Counted from the stretch's first letter, positions 18,801-29,135 are shown. The stretch is 64,000 bases of DNA from Melastoma dodecandrum (GCA_029817715.1 JARUPY010000091.1:1564501-1628500); one strand, 5' to 3'. Numbers and translations: made by a program. The notes: a model not told the origin generated them from the letters alone.

Positions 18801-19172
18801 CTAGCTCGTGACGAGCTTGAGCTTCCGGTCGAGCACGTCGAGGACGCGGCGCAGCTCGTGGCCGCGCTTGAGTACCAGCCCGGTCGTCGTCACCACGCTG
18901 TAGGCGCCCTGCTTGCGCGCCAGCTTCGGCACCTTCTCGACGCGGTAGAGCGGGTATTCGGCAGCGCGCCGGAAGATCGAGAAGGTCGCCTTCTCGCGGC
19001 CGAAGTCGATCGCGTAGTCGCGCCACTCGCCCTCGGCGACCTTGCGCCCGTAGAGGTTCAGGATGTCGCGCAGCTCCGCGCGATCGAAGGTGACGGTCTC
19101 CGCCTGCTTCGCGGCGGCCGGATGCAAGCTCACCACGCGCCCGTGCTGCTCGGGCGGATTGTCCTCTGCCAC
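18801..19172 (-). CDS. DUF2794 protein
   Basis: A 123-residue protein conserved in alphaproteobacteria, of unknown function. The family core FDRAELRDILNLYGRKVAEGEWRDYAIDFG, FSIFRRAAEYPLYRVEK and PKLARKQGAYSVV is clear and covers about residues 29-105. The GTG at 19172 is preceded by AGGAG at five bases; an in-frame ATG at 19190 is the alternative. It lies downstream of the KAP-type NTPase on the same strand. Confidence 0.88.
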   Translation of the reverse strand: MAEDNPPEQHGRVVSLHPAAAKQAETVTFDRAELRDILNLYGRKVAEGEWRDYAIDFGREKATFSIFRRAAEYPLYRVEKVPKLARKQGAYSVVTTTGLVLKRGHELRRVLDVLDRKLKLVTS

Positions 19173-19239
19173 TCGCGCTCCTGACCTCACGACGGACTGT
19201 CGAGAGTGCGCGCTTCGGCGCCGCTCCGCAAGGGCCTCG

Positions 19240-21288
19240 CTATCCCACCGGCGTCATCGCGAACGTCGAGGCGCGGCGTGCCGCCTGCGCCGCCGCGGCG
19301 AGGTTGAACGGACCGCCGGCCGCGCTGGCCGCGGCGAGCGCCGCGCGCAGGCGCGGGCTCGCGGACGGCACGTCGAAGGCGGCGGCGGGGTCGCGGCCGG
19401 CCAACGCGCTCGCGACCGCCGCGCGCTCGTCGCGCGTGCCGCCCTGGGCGAGGGCCAGCATCAGCGCCAGCGCGCCGGGATGACCCTCGTGCCCGAGCCT
19501 TGCGAGCGAATAGAGATTGACGAAGCGCTTGATGCCGCGCGGCGACGGGCCGGCGAGATCGGCCACGGCCGAGAGCGTCGCCGCCTCGTCGTCGCCGACG
19601 GGATGATCGAGCGCCGCCCGCGACGCGTCCGGCGCGACCTGCGGAGGTGCCGACGGCGTCCGTCCGAGCGCCGCGTCGACCAGCGCGCCGTAGACGCGCG
19701 CGCCGCCGCCGGCCGCGACCTGGACCGGCACCTGCACCCAGCGCTCGAGGTCGGCCTGCGCCTCGTCGCCGAGCCGTGCGGGATCGACCGCGACCAGCGT
19801 CGTCAGGCCCGGCCCGGCGGCGCGGTGCACGGCGTCGAGGATCTGGCGGGCGCGCGCCGGCGTCACCGCGTCGAGATGGTCGAGCGCGAGCACGATCCGC
19901 TGCGGCGCCGGCCGGCCCGGCTCGGCCATCAGCCGCGCCAAGGTCGCAAAGAAGCTCTGCCCGGAGGCGCCGGCCGCCGCGAAGGGCGACGGCTCGTTCA
20001 GCGTGCTGGGGCCGGTGTAGCCGACGCGGCGCTCGGCCTCGGCGCTCTCGGCCGTCAGCCGCTCGACGTCGGCGTCGAGATTGTCGACGCGCTTGGTCTG
20101 GTGGGCATAGAGGCTGTCGAGGTCGCGCCGGCGCACGTCGAGGTCGCCGTCGAGCAGCCGCACGCCCTTGAAGATCGGCGTCACGAAGGCGACCGCGCGG
20201 ACGACATTGGCGACCAGCGCCAGGCCGGCCAGCGCGAAGGCGCCGCTCCGCCCGAGCGACAGCAGGTTCATGTGGGCGCCGAACCAGTCGGCAAGCGCCG
20301 CACCGGCCTTGGGGCCGCCGCGCAGGTCGGCGAGCCAATAGCTCTGGCTGTCGATCGCGATGCCGAGGCCGACGCCGAGGGCGGCGAGGAGGACCGCCAC
20401 GACGATCAGCTTGAGCTGGCCCTTGTAGGCGTAGAGGGCGCGAAGGGTTAGGCCGAGCTTGCCGGCGCCGGAGACGTACTGGACGAGGTCCTTGTAGTCG
20501 CGCAGCGGGTCGCCGCCGATCCCGAAGCCGGTGAGTCTCTGATCGATCGTCGCGCGATTGGCGCGGGCGTAGGCGTCGACCTGGCTGCCGGCCGCTTCGT
20601 AGAGCACGGTCTCGGTCAGGCGGGCGCGGCGCGAGCCGGCATCGTCGAGCGCGCGGCGCTCCGAATCGAGACGGCGGCGGGCGTCGTCGAGCTTCTCGTT
20701 GGTCTCGCGCAGCACGAGGTGCGGGTCGCGCGCGGCATAGCCGAGCTCGCGGGCGAGGTCGGGGTAGGCCTGGCGCAGGCCGACATGCAGGCGCGCCGCC
20801 AGGCCCAGCGCCGGCTCGCCCTCGAGGCTCGCGGCATCGATCGGCTGCACGTGGAGGCGCGACAGGAACGGGGTCTCCGTGAGCTTCGCCGCCGCGCCGG
20901 CGAGGGCCCGCACGCGGTCGGAGAGGCGCGCCAGGGCGAAGCTCTTGCCGGCGCCGGGACCGCCGAGCAGACCGATGCAGAGCGGGGTCGCCGCCCGCTT
21001 GTGCGCCACCAGCTCGGCGACATGCGCCAGCGTCGCGTCGATGCCGAGCGCATCGACACCGGAGGGAAGATCGCCGCCGAAGCCGCCGCGCGGCGCAGGC
21101 TCCGCGGCCGGCACGGGCTTGGGCGGCGGGGTCACGAGGACATTGGGCACCTGCGCCGGCTCAGGTATCGGGCTCAGCGCCAGGGGCGGCACCACGGCCG
21201 GGGCGCGGGGCACGGCGGGCGGATCGGGCTCGACGCTGCGCAGGCCGGGCACGACGGCTCCGAGATCACGCAATCCGACGTCCGCCAA
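19240..21288 (-). CDS. KAP-family P-loop NTPase with membrane insertion
   Basis: About 682 residues. After a Pro-rich N-terminus (about 70 residues) comes a Walker A motif GLLGGPGAGKS (K near 115), then a coiled-coil-prone Arg/Asp-rich segment, two membrane helices (near residues 295-317 and 345-370), another charged helix (LDADVERLTAESAEAERR) and a Walker B motif RIVLALDHLDAV. Membrane segments between Walker A and B are the mark of KAP NTPases, which act at the membrane with largely unknown targets. AAGGAG six bases before a TTG at 21288 favours that start; a GTG at 21342 lacks a site. Confidence 0.75.
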   Translation of the reverse strand: MADVGLRDLGAVVPGLRSVEPDPPAVPRAPAVVPPLALSPIPEPAQVPNVLVTPPPKPVPAAEPAPRGGFGGDLPSGVDALGIDATLAHVAELVAHKRAATPLCIGLLGGPGAGKSFALARLSDRVRALAGAAAKLTETPFLSRLHVQPIDAASLEGEPALGLAARLHVGLRQAYPDLARELGYAARDPHLVLRETNEKLDDARRRLDSERRALDDAGSRRARLTETVLYEAAGSQVDAYARANRATIDQRLTGFGIGGDPLRDYKDLVQYVSGAGKLGLTLRALYAYKGQLKLIVVAVLLAALGVGLGIAIDSQSYWLADLRGGPKAGAALADWFGAHMNLLSLGRSGAFALAGLALVANVVRAVAFVTPIFKGVRLLDGDLDVRRRDLDSLYAHQTKRVDNLDADVERLTAESAEAERRVGYTGPSTLNEPSPFAAAGASGQSFFATLARLMAEPGRPAPQRIVLALDHLDAVTPARARQILDAVHRAAGPGLTTLVAVDPARLGDEAQADLERWVQVPVQVAAGGGARVYGALVDAALGRTPSAPPQVAPDASRAALDHPVGDDEAATLSAVADLAGPSPRGIKRFVNLYSLARLGHEGHPGALALMLALAQGGTRDERAAVASALAGRDPAAAFDVPSASPRLRAALAAASAAGGPFNLAAAAQAARRASTFAMTPVG

Positions 21289-21490
21289 GTGCCGCTCCTT
21301 CGATACCTTGCCGCGATTGCACGGCGGCCGGGAGAAAGGCACCGGAATGTGACCATCGGAAGACTCGGATTGGCGTCACACCGCCTTGTTCGTCAGGCAG
21401 TTGGCTCCGTCGCCTTGATCCGTCATCTTACGGCGAGACGCGCCGGGCGCGCCGCCGCAAGGCCGGCCGCCAGCGACCCATGGAGACGTG

Positions 21491-22171
21491 ATGCGATCCC
21501 AAACCCTGCGCGCAAGCGCCAGCCTCGTTCTCTTCCTCGCGTCCGCCTCGTTGGCGCACGCGGACGGACCAGCGGCGACACCGGCCCCCGCGGCGCAGGA
21601 CAGCAAGCCGGCCCAGAGCGCGCCCGCCGCCACCCCGCAGCCCGAGATCAAGCCGGCGCGCCCCGCAGCCGCCGCCGAGGCGCAGAAGCCGGAGCCGGCG
21701 AAGCCCGCGGCAGCGAAGCCGACCGGCACGGCGGCCACCGTCGTCAACATGAAGACGCTCGAGGGCGTCATGGGCAAGGCCGTGCGCAGCCGCACCGGCA
21801 ACGAGGACATGGGCCATATCGTCGACGTGCTGGTCGACGCCAACGGCGACCCCCGCGCCGCGGTGATCGACTTCGGCGGCTTCCTCGGCGTCGGCAGCCG
21901 CAAGGTCGCCGTGGCCTGGAAGACGCTCGACTTCGTCGATTCGATCCAGAGCGGCAGCGTCAAGGTGAACCTGACCCGCGACGAGGTCCGCCAGGCGCCC
22001 GAGTTCAAGGCCGACGAGCCGATCGTGATCCTGGAAGGATTCGGCACCGCCGCAAAGGAGGTGCCGGCCGCCAAGGAGGCCGCGCCGGGAAAGCCCGAGG
22101 CGCCCGCTGCGGCTGCACCCGCCCCGGAGGCTCCACCTGCCGGACATAATCAGGACTCACCGGCGCGATAG
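21491..22171 (+). CDS. Secreted PRC-barrel protein
   Basis: A 226-residue protein with a signal peptide (cleavage after AHA near residue 24), a long Ala/Pro/Lys linker (25-82), a PRC-barrel domain (about 83-170; GKAVRSRTGNEDMGHIVDVLVDANGDPRAAVIDFGGFLGVGSRKVAV) and a second Ala/Pro-rich tail. PRC barrels occur in the photosynthetic reaction centre H subunit and RimM; secreted rhizobial forms are of unknown role. GGAGA precedes the ATG; a GTG directly before it is possible. Confidence 0.85.
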   Translation: MRSQTLRASASLVLFLASASLAHADGPAATPAPAAQDSKPAQSAPAATPQPEIKPARPAAAAEAQKPEPAKPAAAKPTGTAATVVNMKTLEGVMGKAVRSRTGNEDMGHIVDVLVDANGDPRAAVIDFGGFLGVGSRKVAVAWKTLDFVDSIQSGSVKVNLTRDEVRQAPEFKADEPIVILEGFGTAAKEVPAAKEAAPGKPEAPAAAAPAPEAPPAGHNQDSPAR

Positions 22172-22263
22172 CTTTCCGGCAGCACAACCTCTCGCGCCCC
22201 TGCCGGACGGACCCTGGAGTCGACGGCGTCCGCCGCGCGCCAGAAGGGATCCCTGCCCCGGCG

Positions 22264-23595
22264 ATGAGCTTGACCGAGATTTCCCATCCTGTGCCGTTCG
22301 CCTCCCCTGCCCCGCGCACCTCAGCCCGGCCGTCCCGCATGAGCGAGCGCGGCGCGACGCGGGTGCTGGGGGTCGGCGGCAAGGAGATGGCGCTCGACTG
22401 GTTCGCCTTCTTCTGCGCCAATCTGCAAACCGGCTTCGGGCCGTTCGTCGCCGTCTACCTGACCGCCGAGAAATGGACGCAGACCGACATCGGCATCGTG
22501 CTGATGATCGGCGGTCTCGTCGGGCTGGTCTGCCAGGTGCCTGGCGGCCTCCTCGTCGACCGGGCGCGCTCCAAGCCGCTGGTCGCGGGCATCGCCGTCC
22601 TGGCGATCGGCGCGGCGGCGCTGCTCGTCGCGCTCGGCTCGGCCTATGCGCTCATCCTCTTCGCCTGGGTGCTGCACGCCTCCGCGACCTGCCTGCTGAC
22701 GCCGTCCATCACCTCCGTGAGCCTCGATCTCGTCGGTCACGAGCGGATCGGCGTCCGCCTCGGCCGCAACGCCACTTTCGCCTCGATCGGCAACGCGCTG
22801 GCCGCGGCGGCGATGGGCGGCTTCGGCAGCGTGTTCTCCAACCAGGCCGTGTTCTTCGTCACCGCCGCGCTGGCGATCCCGACCGTCACGGCGCTGTTCT
22901 TCCTGCGCTCGACGCGGACCGACACCCCGGCCCGGAGCGCGACTCCGACGCTTGTACCAGCTGCGAAGCCCGAGGAGAGCGCCAGCTGGCGCACCCTGCT
23001 CGGCAACCGCCAGCTCCTGGTGCTCGCGGTCGCCACCGGCTTGTTCACCCTAGCGAATGCCTCGATGCTGCCCCTGGTCGGCAGCGTGCTGACGATGCGC
23101 GCGGCGCACGCGCCGACGATGCTCATCGCCGCCTGTATCGTCGTGCCGCAGATCATGGTGGCCGTCGCCTCGCCCTTCGTCGGCAAGCTGACGCAGACCT
23201 GGGGGCGCCGCCCGCTGCTGATCATCGGCCTGGCGGCGCTGCCGCTGCGCGGCTTCGCCTTCGGCTTCGTCAGCGACCCCTATCTCTTCGTGCCCATCCA
23301 GATGCTCGACGGCATCTCGGCCTCGGTCATCGGCGTGCTGGTGCCGCTCGTCGCCGCCGACGCGACGCGCCGCCAGGGCGGCTACGCGCTCGCGCAGGGC
23401 ATCATCGGCACCGCGATGGGCGTCGGCGCCGCCTTCAGCCCGACGATCGCCGGCTGGCTGACCGATCACCTCGGCAGCACCACGGCCTTCGAGGGTCTCG
23501 GCCTGATCGCCGTCGTCGCCCTAGTTGTGGCGATCGCCTTCATGCCGGAATCGCGAGAGGACGGGCAAAGCGCCCGCGCGACGGCAGCCTCCTAA
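22264..23595 (+). CDS. Major facilitator superfamily transporter
   Basis: A 443-residue protein with about twelve membrane helices after a 40-residue cytoplasmic N-terminus. GGLLVDRARSKPLV between helices 2 and 3 is the MFS motif A (G-x-L-x-D-R), and WGRRPLLIIG is its counterpart in the second half. The substrate cannot be inferred. AGAAGGGA lies upstream of the ATG; an internal ATG at 22339 would shorten only the disordered N-terminus. An ABC exporter follows 127 bp downstream on the same strand. Confidence 0.88.
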   Translation: MSLTEISHPVPFASPAPRTSARPSRMSERGATRVLGVGGKEMALDWFAFFCANLQTGFGPFVAVYLTAEKWTQTDIGIVLMIGGLVGLVCQVPGGLLVDRARSKPLVAGIAVLAIGAAALLVALGSAYALILFAWVLHASATCLLTPSITSVSLDLVGHERIGVRLGRNATFASIGNALAAAAMGGFGSVFSNQAVFFVTAALAIPTVTALFFLRSTRTDTPARSATPTLVPAAKPEESASWRTLLGNRQLLVLAVATGLFTLANASMLPLVGSVLTMRAAHAPTMLIAACIVVPQIMVAVASPFVGKLTQTWGRRPLLIIGLAALPLRGFAFGFVSDPYLFVPIQMLDGISASVIGVLVPLVAADATRRQGGYALAQGIIGTAMGVGAAFSPTIAGWLTDHLGSTTAFEGLGLIAVVALVVAIAFMPESREDGQSARATAAS

Positions 23596-23722
23596 AGACG
23601 AGGCACCAGCAGCTCAAAAAGACGGCACGCAACCTCCGGCAAGCTTTGGCGTTTGATGCTGGGGATAAAATGCCAGTCTGTTGTCTGTGTCTCTTCGCCT
23701 CGAAGCTCGAAGGAGTGAATCG

Positions 23723-25147
23723 GTGACGGATTTGTGCATCTATGCCTCGCGACCGTGGGGCTTCATCGCGCGCTACATCAAGATGCGCCCCTACATGCAT
23801 GCGCTGATCGTCCTCAGCGTGCTTGCCGCCGTCATCTGCTCGGTGAGCACGCAATACGCGCTCAAAGGGCTCGTCGACGTGCTGAGCGCCGGCACGCACA
23901 GCAACCGGATCTGGTGGGCCGTCGGCATGCTCTGCGTGCTGATCACCGCCGACAACATCTTCTGGCGGGTGGCCTGCATCTCGGCCGGCTTCACCTTCGT
24001 CAAGGTGACGGGCGACGTCCGCTCCGATCTGTTCCAACACCTCACCGGGCACGCCCCGTCGTTCTTCGTCGACTCGGCGGCCGGCACGCTCGCCTCGCGC
24101 ATCACCGCGACATCGAACGCCGTCTTCACGCTCGAAAACATGGCCGTGTGGAACGTGATGCCGCAATGCGCGGCGGCGCTCGGCGCGATCGTCTTCGTCG
24201 CGACGGTGAGCATCCCGATGGCCGCGATGCTGGCCAGCGTCTCGACCGTGATGATCTACTTCCTGTTCAAGATCGCCGACGCCGGCAAGCCGCTGCACCA
24301 GGACTTCGCCGCCAAGGCCGCCCACGTCGACGGCGAGATCGTCGACGTGGTCGGCAACATGTCGCTGGTGAAGTCCTTCGGGCAGCTGCCCTACGAGTTC
24401 CGCCGCTTCGGCCACACGGTCGGCAAGGAGATGACGGCGCGCCAGCGCAGCGTGCTCTACCTCGAGCGCGTGCGCGTGATCCACGCCGTCGTCACCGTGG
24501 CCATCGCCATCGGGCTTCTCCTATGGGTCGTCAGCCTGTGGAAAGCCGGCCACGCGACGACGGGTCAGGTGGTGCTCGTCTCCTCGCTCGGCATCACCGT
24601 GCTCAGCGCGACGCGCGACCTCGCCGTCAACCTCGTCGAGGCCACGCAGCACGTCGCGCGCTTCTCGGAGGCGCTCGCGGCGCTGCTCAAGCCGCACACG
24701 CTGCAGGATCATCCGCACGCCAAGGAGCTGCAGCCGCGTCGCGCCAGCGTCGCCTTCGAAGGCATCAAGTTCGCCTATCCGAAGGGGCGGACCGTGTTCG
24801 ACGGCTTCGACCTCCGCATCGAGGCCGGACAATGGATCGGCCTCATCGGCGAGTCGGGCGGCGGCAAGTCGACCCTGTTCAGCCTGCTGCAGCGCTTCTA
24901 CGATCCCGACGGCGGCGTCGTGCGCATCGGCGACCAGGACATCAAGCTCGTCACGCAGGAGAGCTTGCGCGAGCAGATCACCGTAGTGCCGCAGGACATT
25001 TCGATGTTCCACCGCACGCTGCTGGAAAACATCCGCTACGGTCGCCCCGACGCCACCGACGAGGAGGTCTGGGAGGCCGCCGACGCCGCCAACTGCCGCT
25101 CGTTCATCGAGGAGATGCCGGAGGGCTTCGACACGATGGTCGGCAGC

Positions 25148-25182
<35 letters not shown>

Positions 25183-25468
25183 CATCGCCATCGCTCGCGC
25201 GATCCTCAAGAACGCGCCGATCCTGCTGCTCGACGAGGCGACGTCGGCGCTCGACACCGGCTCGGAAGCCGAGGTGCGCCGCGCGCTCGAGACGCTGATG
25301 ACCGGCCGCACCGTCATCGCCATCGCCCACCGCGTGACGACGCTCGATGGGTTCGACCGCCTGATCACGCTCGAGAACGGCCGCGTGGCGAAGGACGAGG
25401 CGCCGAAGCTGGCGCGCGCCCAGGTCGTCGAAGAGCCGGTCGAGACCTTCGGCGTCGCGGCGGAGTAA
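23723..25468 (+). CDS. ABC exporter (fused permease-ATPase)
   Basis: A 581-residue half-transporter expected to dimerise. Residues 1-310 form a six-helix type I exporter domain; residues about 335-560 form the ATPase with Walker A GESGGGKST, Q-loop VVPQDISMF, signature LSGGQRQR, Walker B ILLLDEATSALD and H-loop AHR. The GTG at 23723 is fixed by AAGGAG seven bases before it. Substrate unknown; lipid or drug export is typical of this class. It is convergent with the di-heme cytochrome gene. Confidence 0.92.
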
Positions 25469-25474
25469 AGCCGG

Positions 25475-25500
25475 GAGCGGCGGCGGCTCGTCCGCCGCTC
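25475..25500. terminator. Hairpin after the ABC exporter gene
   Basis: A 9-bp perfect stem GAGCGGCGG / CCGCCGCTC with an 8-nt loop, 6 bp after the exporter stop, followed by a T-containing but not T-run stretch (GTTCGTTCG). Plausible terminator between convergent genes. Confidence 0.5.
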
Positions 25501-25526
25501 GTTCGTTCGCTCGGTGCAAGACACAG

Positions 25527-25558
25527 GCATGCCGCGACGCACTTTGCGCGCGGCATGC
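25527..25558. terminator. Second hairpin between convergent genes
   Basis: A 10-bp perfect inverted repeat GCATGCCGCG / CGCGGCATGC with a 12-nt loop, 20 bp beyond the stop codon of the di-heme cytochrome gene on the minus strand. There is no clear T-run; it may end or protect that transcript. Confidence 0.4.
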
Positions 25559-25577
25559 GCTTCGATAGCCGCTTCGG

Positions 25578-27383
25578 CTACAGCGTCTTCAGATATTCCA
25601 GCAGCGCGCGCTTGTCCTCGTCCGGCAAGTGCGTGCCGTACTCGTGGCCGCAATTCGAATCGCCGGACAGGATGTCGTCGCAGCCGGTCGTGTGCAGCGT
25701 AAAGCGCGTCTGCGGCTGCGTCGCCGCAAGGCCGACGGTCTGCGGATCGTACTCCGGCCCGAGCTCGAACGACCTGACGCGCTGCGCCGCCGGCTTCAGC
25801 AACTCGGCCAGGCTCGGCACCGAGCCGTTGTGCAGGTACGGCGCGGCCGCCCAGATACCGCGCAGCACGCGCGCCTCGTAGCCGTTCTGGATCAGCGGCG
25901 GCGCACCGGGCGGTCCGAATCCGAACTTCGCCTGAACCGCCGACTTCAGCAGGATCGCCTTGAGGCCCAGCGTGTCGATCGACAGCTTGCGCAGGCGCGC
26001 CGCAGGGTCGGGCGCCGCCGCGGCCTGCGCCTCGACCTGCGGCCGCGCCTTCTCGTCGTCGGCGATCGCACCGACGACGCTCGCGCGGACGAGATTGATG
26101 ATCGAGTCCGTCTCCTTCATCGGCGGCACCAGGCCCTGCAGCGTGGCCCCGCGCATGCTGCCCGTCTTGAAGGTGCGGTCGATGACGTGCCAGGCCTGCC
26201 GGTCGGTGCCGACGTCGACGACCGGCGTCGCCCAGGTGTTGGCGACGTGCTGGGCCGACGTGCCCTCGACCACGCCGTGACAGCTCACGCAGCCGGCGTC
26301 GCCGGGCCGCTCGAAGATCGCCTCGCCGCGCTTGGCGAGCGCCGCATCGACGGCCCACGGCCATTTCGGCGGCCCGATCGACTTGGTCAGATCCTCGGCG
26401 ACGACCAGCCCCTTGAGGTTTGCCGAATTGTCGATGAGGTAGTTGCGATTGAGGATCGTGAAGGTCGCCGTGGTCGCCTGCGGGTGGAACGTGCCGAAGA
26501 CGCCGTATTCCTCGCCGAGGTTTCGCGTCAAACCATAGAACTGGTTGCCGTTGGCGGCGAAGCCCGTCCATTGCGTCATCGCCTGGCGGTAGGCGTTCCA
26601 CAGGAAGGGATAGCGCACCGGCGCGTTGCCGACCTCCATGTTCTCGGGGATCAGGTACGTCGGCGGCGGCCCGACGTCGAGGCCGGCGAGCCGGTTGTAG
26701 ATGAGGCTGATCGCGTCCATCCGCGCTGGACCCCATGCGTGGTCGCGCGGGATCGACTTGGCGATGAACGTGTGGAAGCGCAGCCACCAGAGATCGAAGT
26801 CGGCGCGCAGGATGGCCTGCGCGTCGGCGTCGCCCGCCTTCGCGCCGAGCACGCTTTTCGCGAAGGCGTCGTAAGTGGCGGGATCGTCGTGCACGCGGGT
26901 GACCGCGCGGTCGAGATCGACGGCGAACGGCATGAAGTCGTTGAAGGACGGTCCGCCGTCGACGCGCCACGTGGTCTTGCCGACGGTGAGTTCGCGCTCG
27001 TGGCAGGCCGCGCAGGAGATGCCGACCATCTGGCCCCGGCTCGACGGCACGTTGGTGAAGCCGATCGGCAGGTTGTGGTAGTGGTCGGGCGCGGTGTTCG
27101 GGAGGAAGCCGTAGCGCGCCAGCGAGCCGTCGAGGAACGGCTTGCCGTCGTCCTGCTTCAGGGCCTCGAACCAGGCCAGCGGGATCAGCTGCGAGCCCTG
27201 ATCGACATTGTCCCACAGCGTGCGCTTGGCCTCGGTCCAGGCCGCTCCCTGGTCGGCGTAGACGAGCGTCGTCGGGGTCGGCGGGGCGGTGACGGGTGTC
27301 GGCGTCCGCGCGACGGCCGGCGCCAGGCAAGCGCCGGCGCCGAGGACGAGCAGGACCGGATGGACGCGCATGGGCGACCTCAT
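25578..27383 (-). CDS. RoxA-like di-heme c-type cytochrome, copy A
   Basis: A 601-residue periplasmic protein with a signal peptide (about 1-26). Two heme c sites are visible: CAACH at 124-128 and CVSCH at 365-369. The layout and the C-terminal CGHEYGT segment, whose His may be an axial ligand, match the di-heme cytochrome c peroxidase-like group that includes rubber oxygenase RoxA. Known members oxidise polyisoprene or use peroxide; the substrate here is unknown. The start ATG overlaps the stop of the neighbouring paralogue (ATGA), implying translational coupling; an internal ATG at 27371 with GAGGT is the alternative start. Confidence 0.82.
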   Translation of the reverse strand: MRSPMRVHPVLLVLGAGACLAPAVARTPTPVTAPPTPTTLVYADQGAAWTEAKRTLWDNVDQGSQLIPLAWFEALKQDDGKPFLDGSLARYGFLPNTAPDHYHNLPIGFTNVPSSRGQMVGISCAACHERELTVGKTTWRVDGGPSFNDFMPFAVDLDRAVTRVHDDPATYDAFAKSVLGAKAGDADAQAILRADFDLWWLRFHTFIAKSIPRDHAWGPARMDAISLIYNRLAGLDVGPPPTYLIPENMEVGNAPVRYPFLWNAYRQAMTQWTGFAANGNQFYGLTRNLGEEYGVFGTFHPQATTATFTILNRNYLIDNSANLKGLVVAEDLTKSIGPPKWPWAVDAALAKRGEAIFERPGDAGCVSCHGVVEGTSAQHVANTWATPVVDVGTDRQAWHVIDRTFKTGSMRGATLQGLVPPMKETDSIINLVRASVVGAIADDEKARPQVEAQAAAAPDPAARLRKLSIDTLGLKAILLKSAVQAKFGFGPPGAPPLIQNGYEARVLRGIWAAAPYLHNGSVPSLAELLKPAAQRVRSFELGPEYDPQTVGLAATQPQTRFTLHTTGCDDILSGDSNCGHEYGTHLPDEDKRALLEYLKTL

Positions 27384-29077
27384 AGCGTCTTCAGGAATTC
27401 GAGGAGCGCCTTCTTATCCTCGGTAGAGAGATGGGTACCGTACTCGTGGCCGCAATTGCTGCGGCTGGAGTTGAGATCGTCGCACCCCGTCGTCTGCAGC
27501 ACGAACGTGCCGGCCGGTTGCGTCGTGGCCAGCCCGACCTGCGTCGGGTCGTAGCGCGTGCCGATCGCAAAGCTCTTCGGTCGCCGGTCGGCCGGCTCCA
27601 GCAGGTCGGCCAGCGTCGGGACCGTCCCGTCGTGCAGGTAGGGCGGCGCGGCCCAGATGCCGTGCAGCACGCGCGCCTCGTAGCCGTTCGGCACCAGCAT
27701 CTCGGGCTGGATCATGGGCTTGGGCAGGAGGCCGGCGACGGCGCCGAGCACCAGCGACGTCACCGGCTGCTTCACCGCCGCCTGGGCGCGCAGCCCGATC
27801 AGCGTGCCGCCGACCGCGACGCGGAGCACGTTCAAGGAGGTGTCGTTGGGCTTCAAAGGCGCGACATGGCCGGGGATCGAGGCGCCGGCCATCTCCGCCG
27901 TGTCGACGCGGTCCGCCAGCTTGCGCCACGCCGCGCGATCGGTGCCGACGTCGACGAGCGGCGTCTTCCAGGTGCCGTCGACGGCGCCCTTGGTCTCGCC
28001 GTGGCAGGCGGCGCAGCCGCCGTCGGCGGTCGCTCGCTCGAACACCGCCCGGCCCTTGTCGGCCAGCCCCTGGTCGACGCCGAACGGCCAGGCCGGCGGC
28101 CCCATCTTGCCGATCGTGTCCTCGAGGTCGGCGAGCGCGGCGAAGTCCGCCGAATTGTGCAGCAGGTAGTCGCGGTCGAGCGCGCCGAGCGCCCCGGGCG
28201 TCCGCGTCGGCCGGAAACGACCGAAGACCCCGAGCAGCTCGGTGACGCCGCGCGCCAGCGCCATCTCCTTGGTGCCGTTGGCGGCGATGCCGGTCCATTG
28301 CGTCCGGTCCTGCTTGCCGGTGTCCCACAGCATCGGGTAGCGCACCGGCGCGTCGCCGACGTGGATGTTGCCCGACAGCAGGTAGGTCGGCGGCGGCCCC
28401 AGCGAGAGGCCGGCCACCGCGTTGAAGATGAACGAGAAGGCGTCGAGGCGGGTCGGCCCCGCCGGCGGCGCGCCCTTCAAGGTGCCGGCGACGAGGGCGT
28501 GGAACCGGGTCGACCAGTAGCGCACCTCGACCTTCAGCGTCTCGCGCCTCACCGGCTCCTTGGCCTCGTCGCCGAGCACGGCTGCGGCGAACGGCGTGAA
28601 GGCCGCGTCGCTCGCCAGGACGCGGGCGACCGCCGCATCGAGATCGTTGACGAAGGCGCCGAAGTCGGCGCTCGCCGGCGCGCCGTCGATCCGCCAGGTG
28701 GCGCCCTGCGCGACGATCTCGCGCTCGTGGCACGCGGCACATGTCATGCCGACGACGGCTCCACGCGCGGTCTGCGCCTGCGTGAAACCGATCGGCAGCG
28801 CGTCGTCGCCCGTGGCGAAGGGATTGGCGATGTAGCCGTAGCGCGTCAGCGAGGCCACGAACGGCGTCCCGTCGGCGGCCTTCAACGCGTGCAGCCACGC
28901 CGACGGGATCAGCCGCGAGCCCTGGTCGCGCGAGTAGAAATCGGCGCGCGCCGCATCCGTCCAATTCGCCCCTTGGTCGGCGGCCTGATCGGCGCCTTGG
29001 GTGGCCGCACGGGCGCCGCCGCCCAACGCGAGCAGCGAGAGGCAGCCCAAGACGAGGACGCGAGCGGGACGGCGCAT
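27380..29077 (-). CDS. RoxA-like di-heme c-type cytochrome, copy B
   Basis: A 565-residue paralogue of the next gene. Signal peptide about 1-24 (cleavage after ARA); heme motifs CAACH at 113-117 and CAACH at 355-359; shared blocks DQGSRLIPSAWLHALK, MTCAACHEREI, PPTYLLSGNIHVGDAPVRYP, GYEARVLHGIWAAPPYLHDG and the C-terminal SNCGHEYGTHL. AGGGACATC before ATG 29077 sets the start; the frame is open further upstream into egtD without support. It starts 58 bp after egtD and overlaps copy A by 4 bp, so the three probably share a transcript. Function: periplasmic redox enzyme, peroxidase or dioxygenase-like; not resolvable further. Confidence 0.82.
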   Translation of the reverse strand: MRRPARVLVLGCLSLLALGGGARAATQGADQAADQGANWTDAARADFYSRDQGSRLIPSAWLHALKAADGTPFVASLTRYGYIANPFATGDDALPIGFTQAQTARGAVVGMTCAACHEREIVAQGATWRIDGAPASADFGAFVNDLDAAVARVLASDAAFTPFAAAVLGDEAKEPVRRETLKVEVRYWSTRFHALVAGTLKGAPPAGPTRLDAFSFIFNAVAGLSLGPPPTYLLSGNIHVGDAPVRYPMLWDTGKQDRTQWTGIAANGTKEMALARGVTELLGVFGRFRPTRTPGALGALDRDYLLHNSADFAALADLEDTIGKMGPPAWPFGVDQGLADKGRAVFERATADGGCAACHGETKGAVDGTWKTPLVDVGTDRAAWRKLADRVDTAEMAGASIPGHVAPLKPNDTSLNVLRVAVGGTLIGLRAQAAVKQPVTSLVLGAVAGLLPKPMIQPEMLVPNGYEARVLHGIWAAPPYLHDGTVPTLADLLEPADRRPKSFAIGTRYDPTQVGLATTQPAGTFVLQTTGCDDLNSSRSNCGHEYGTHLSTEDKKALLEFLKTL

Positions 29078-29135
29078 GATGTCCCTATACGCTGGATCGC
29101 GCCTTTGCGGTACAGGCGCGGCGCGCATCAGCGCC

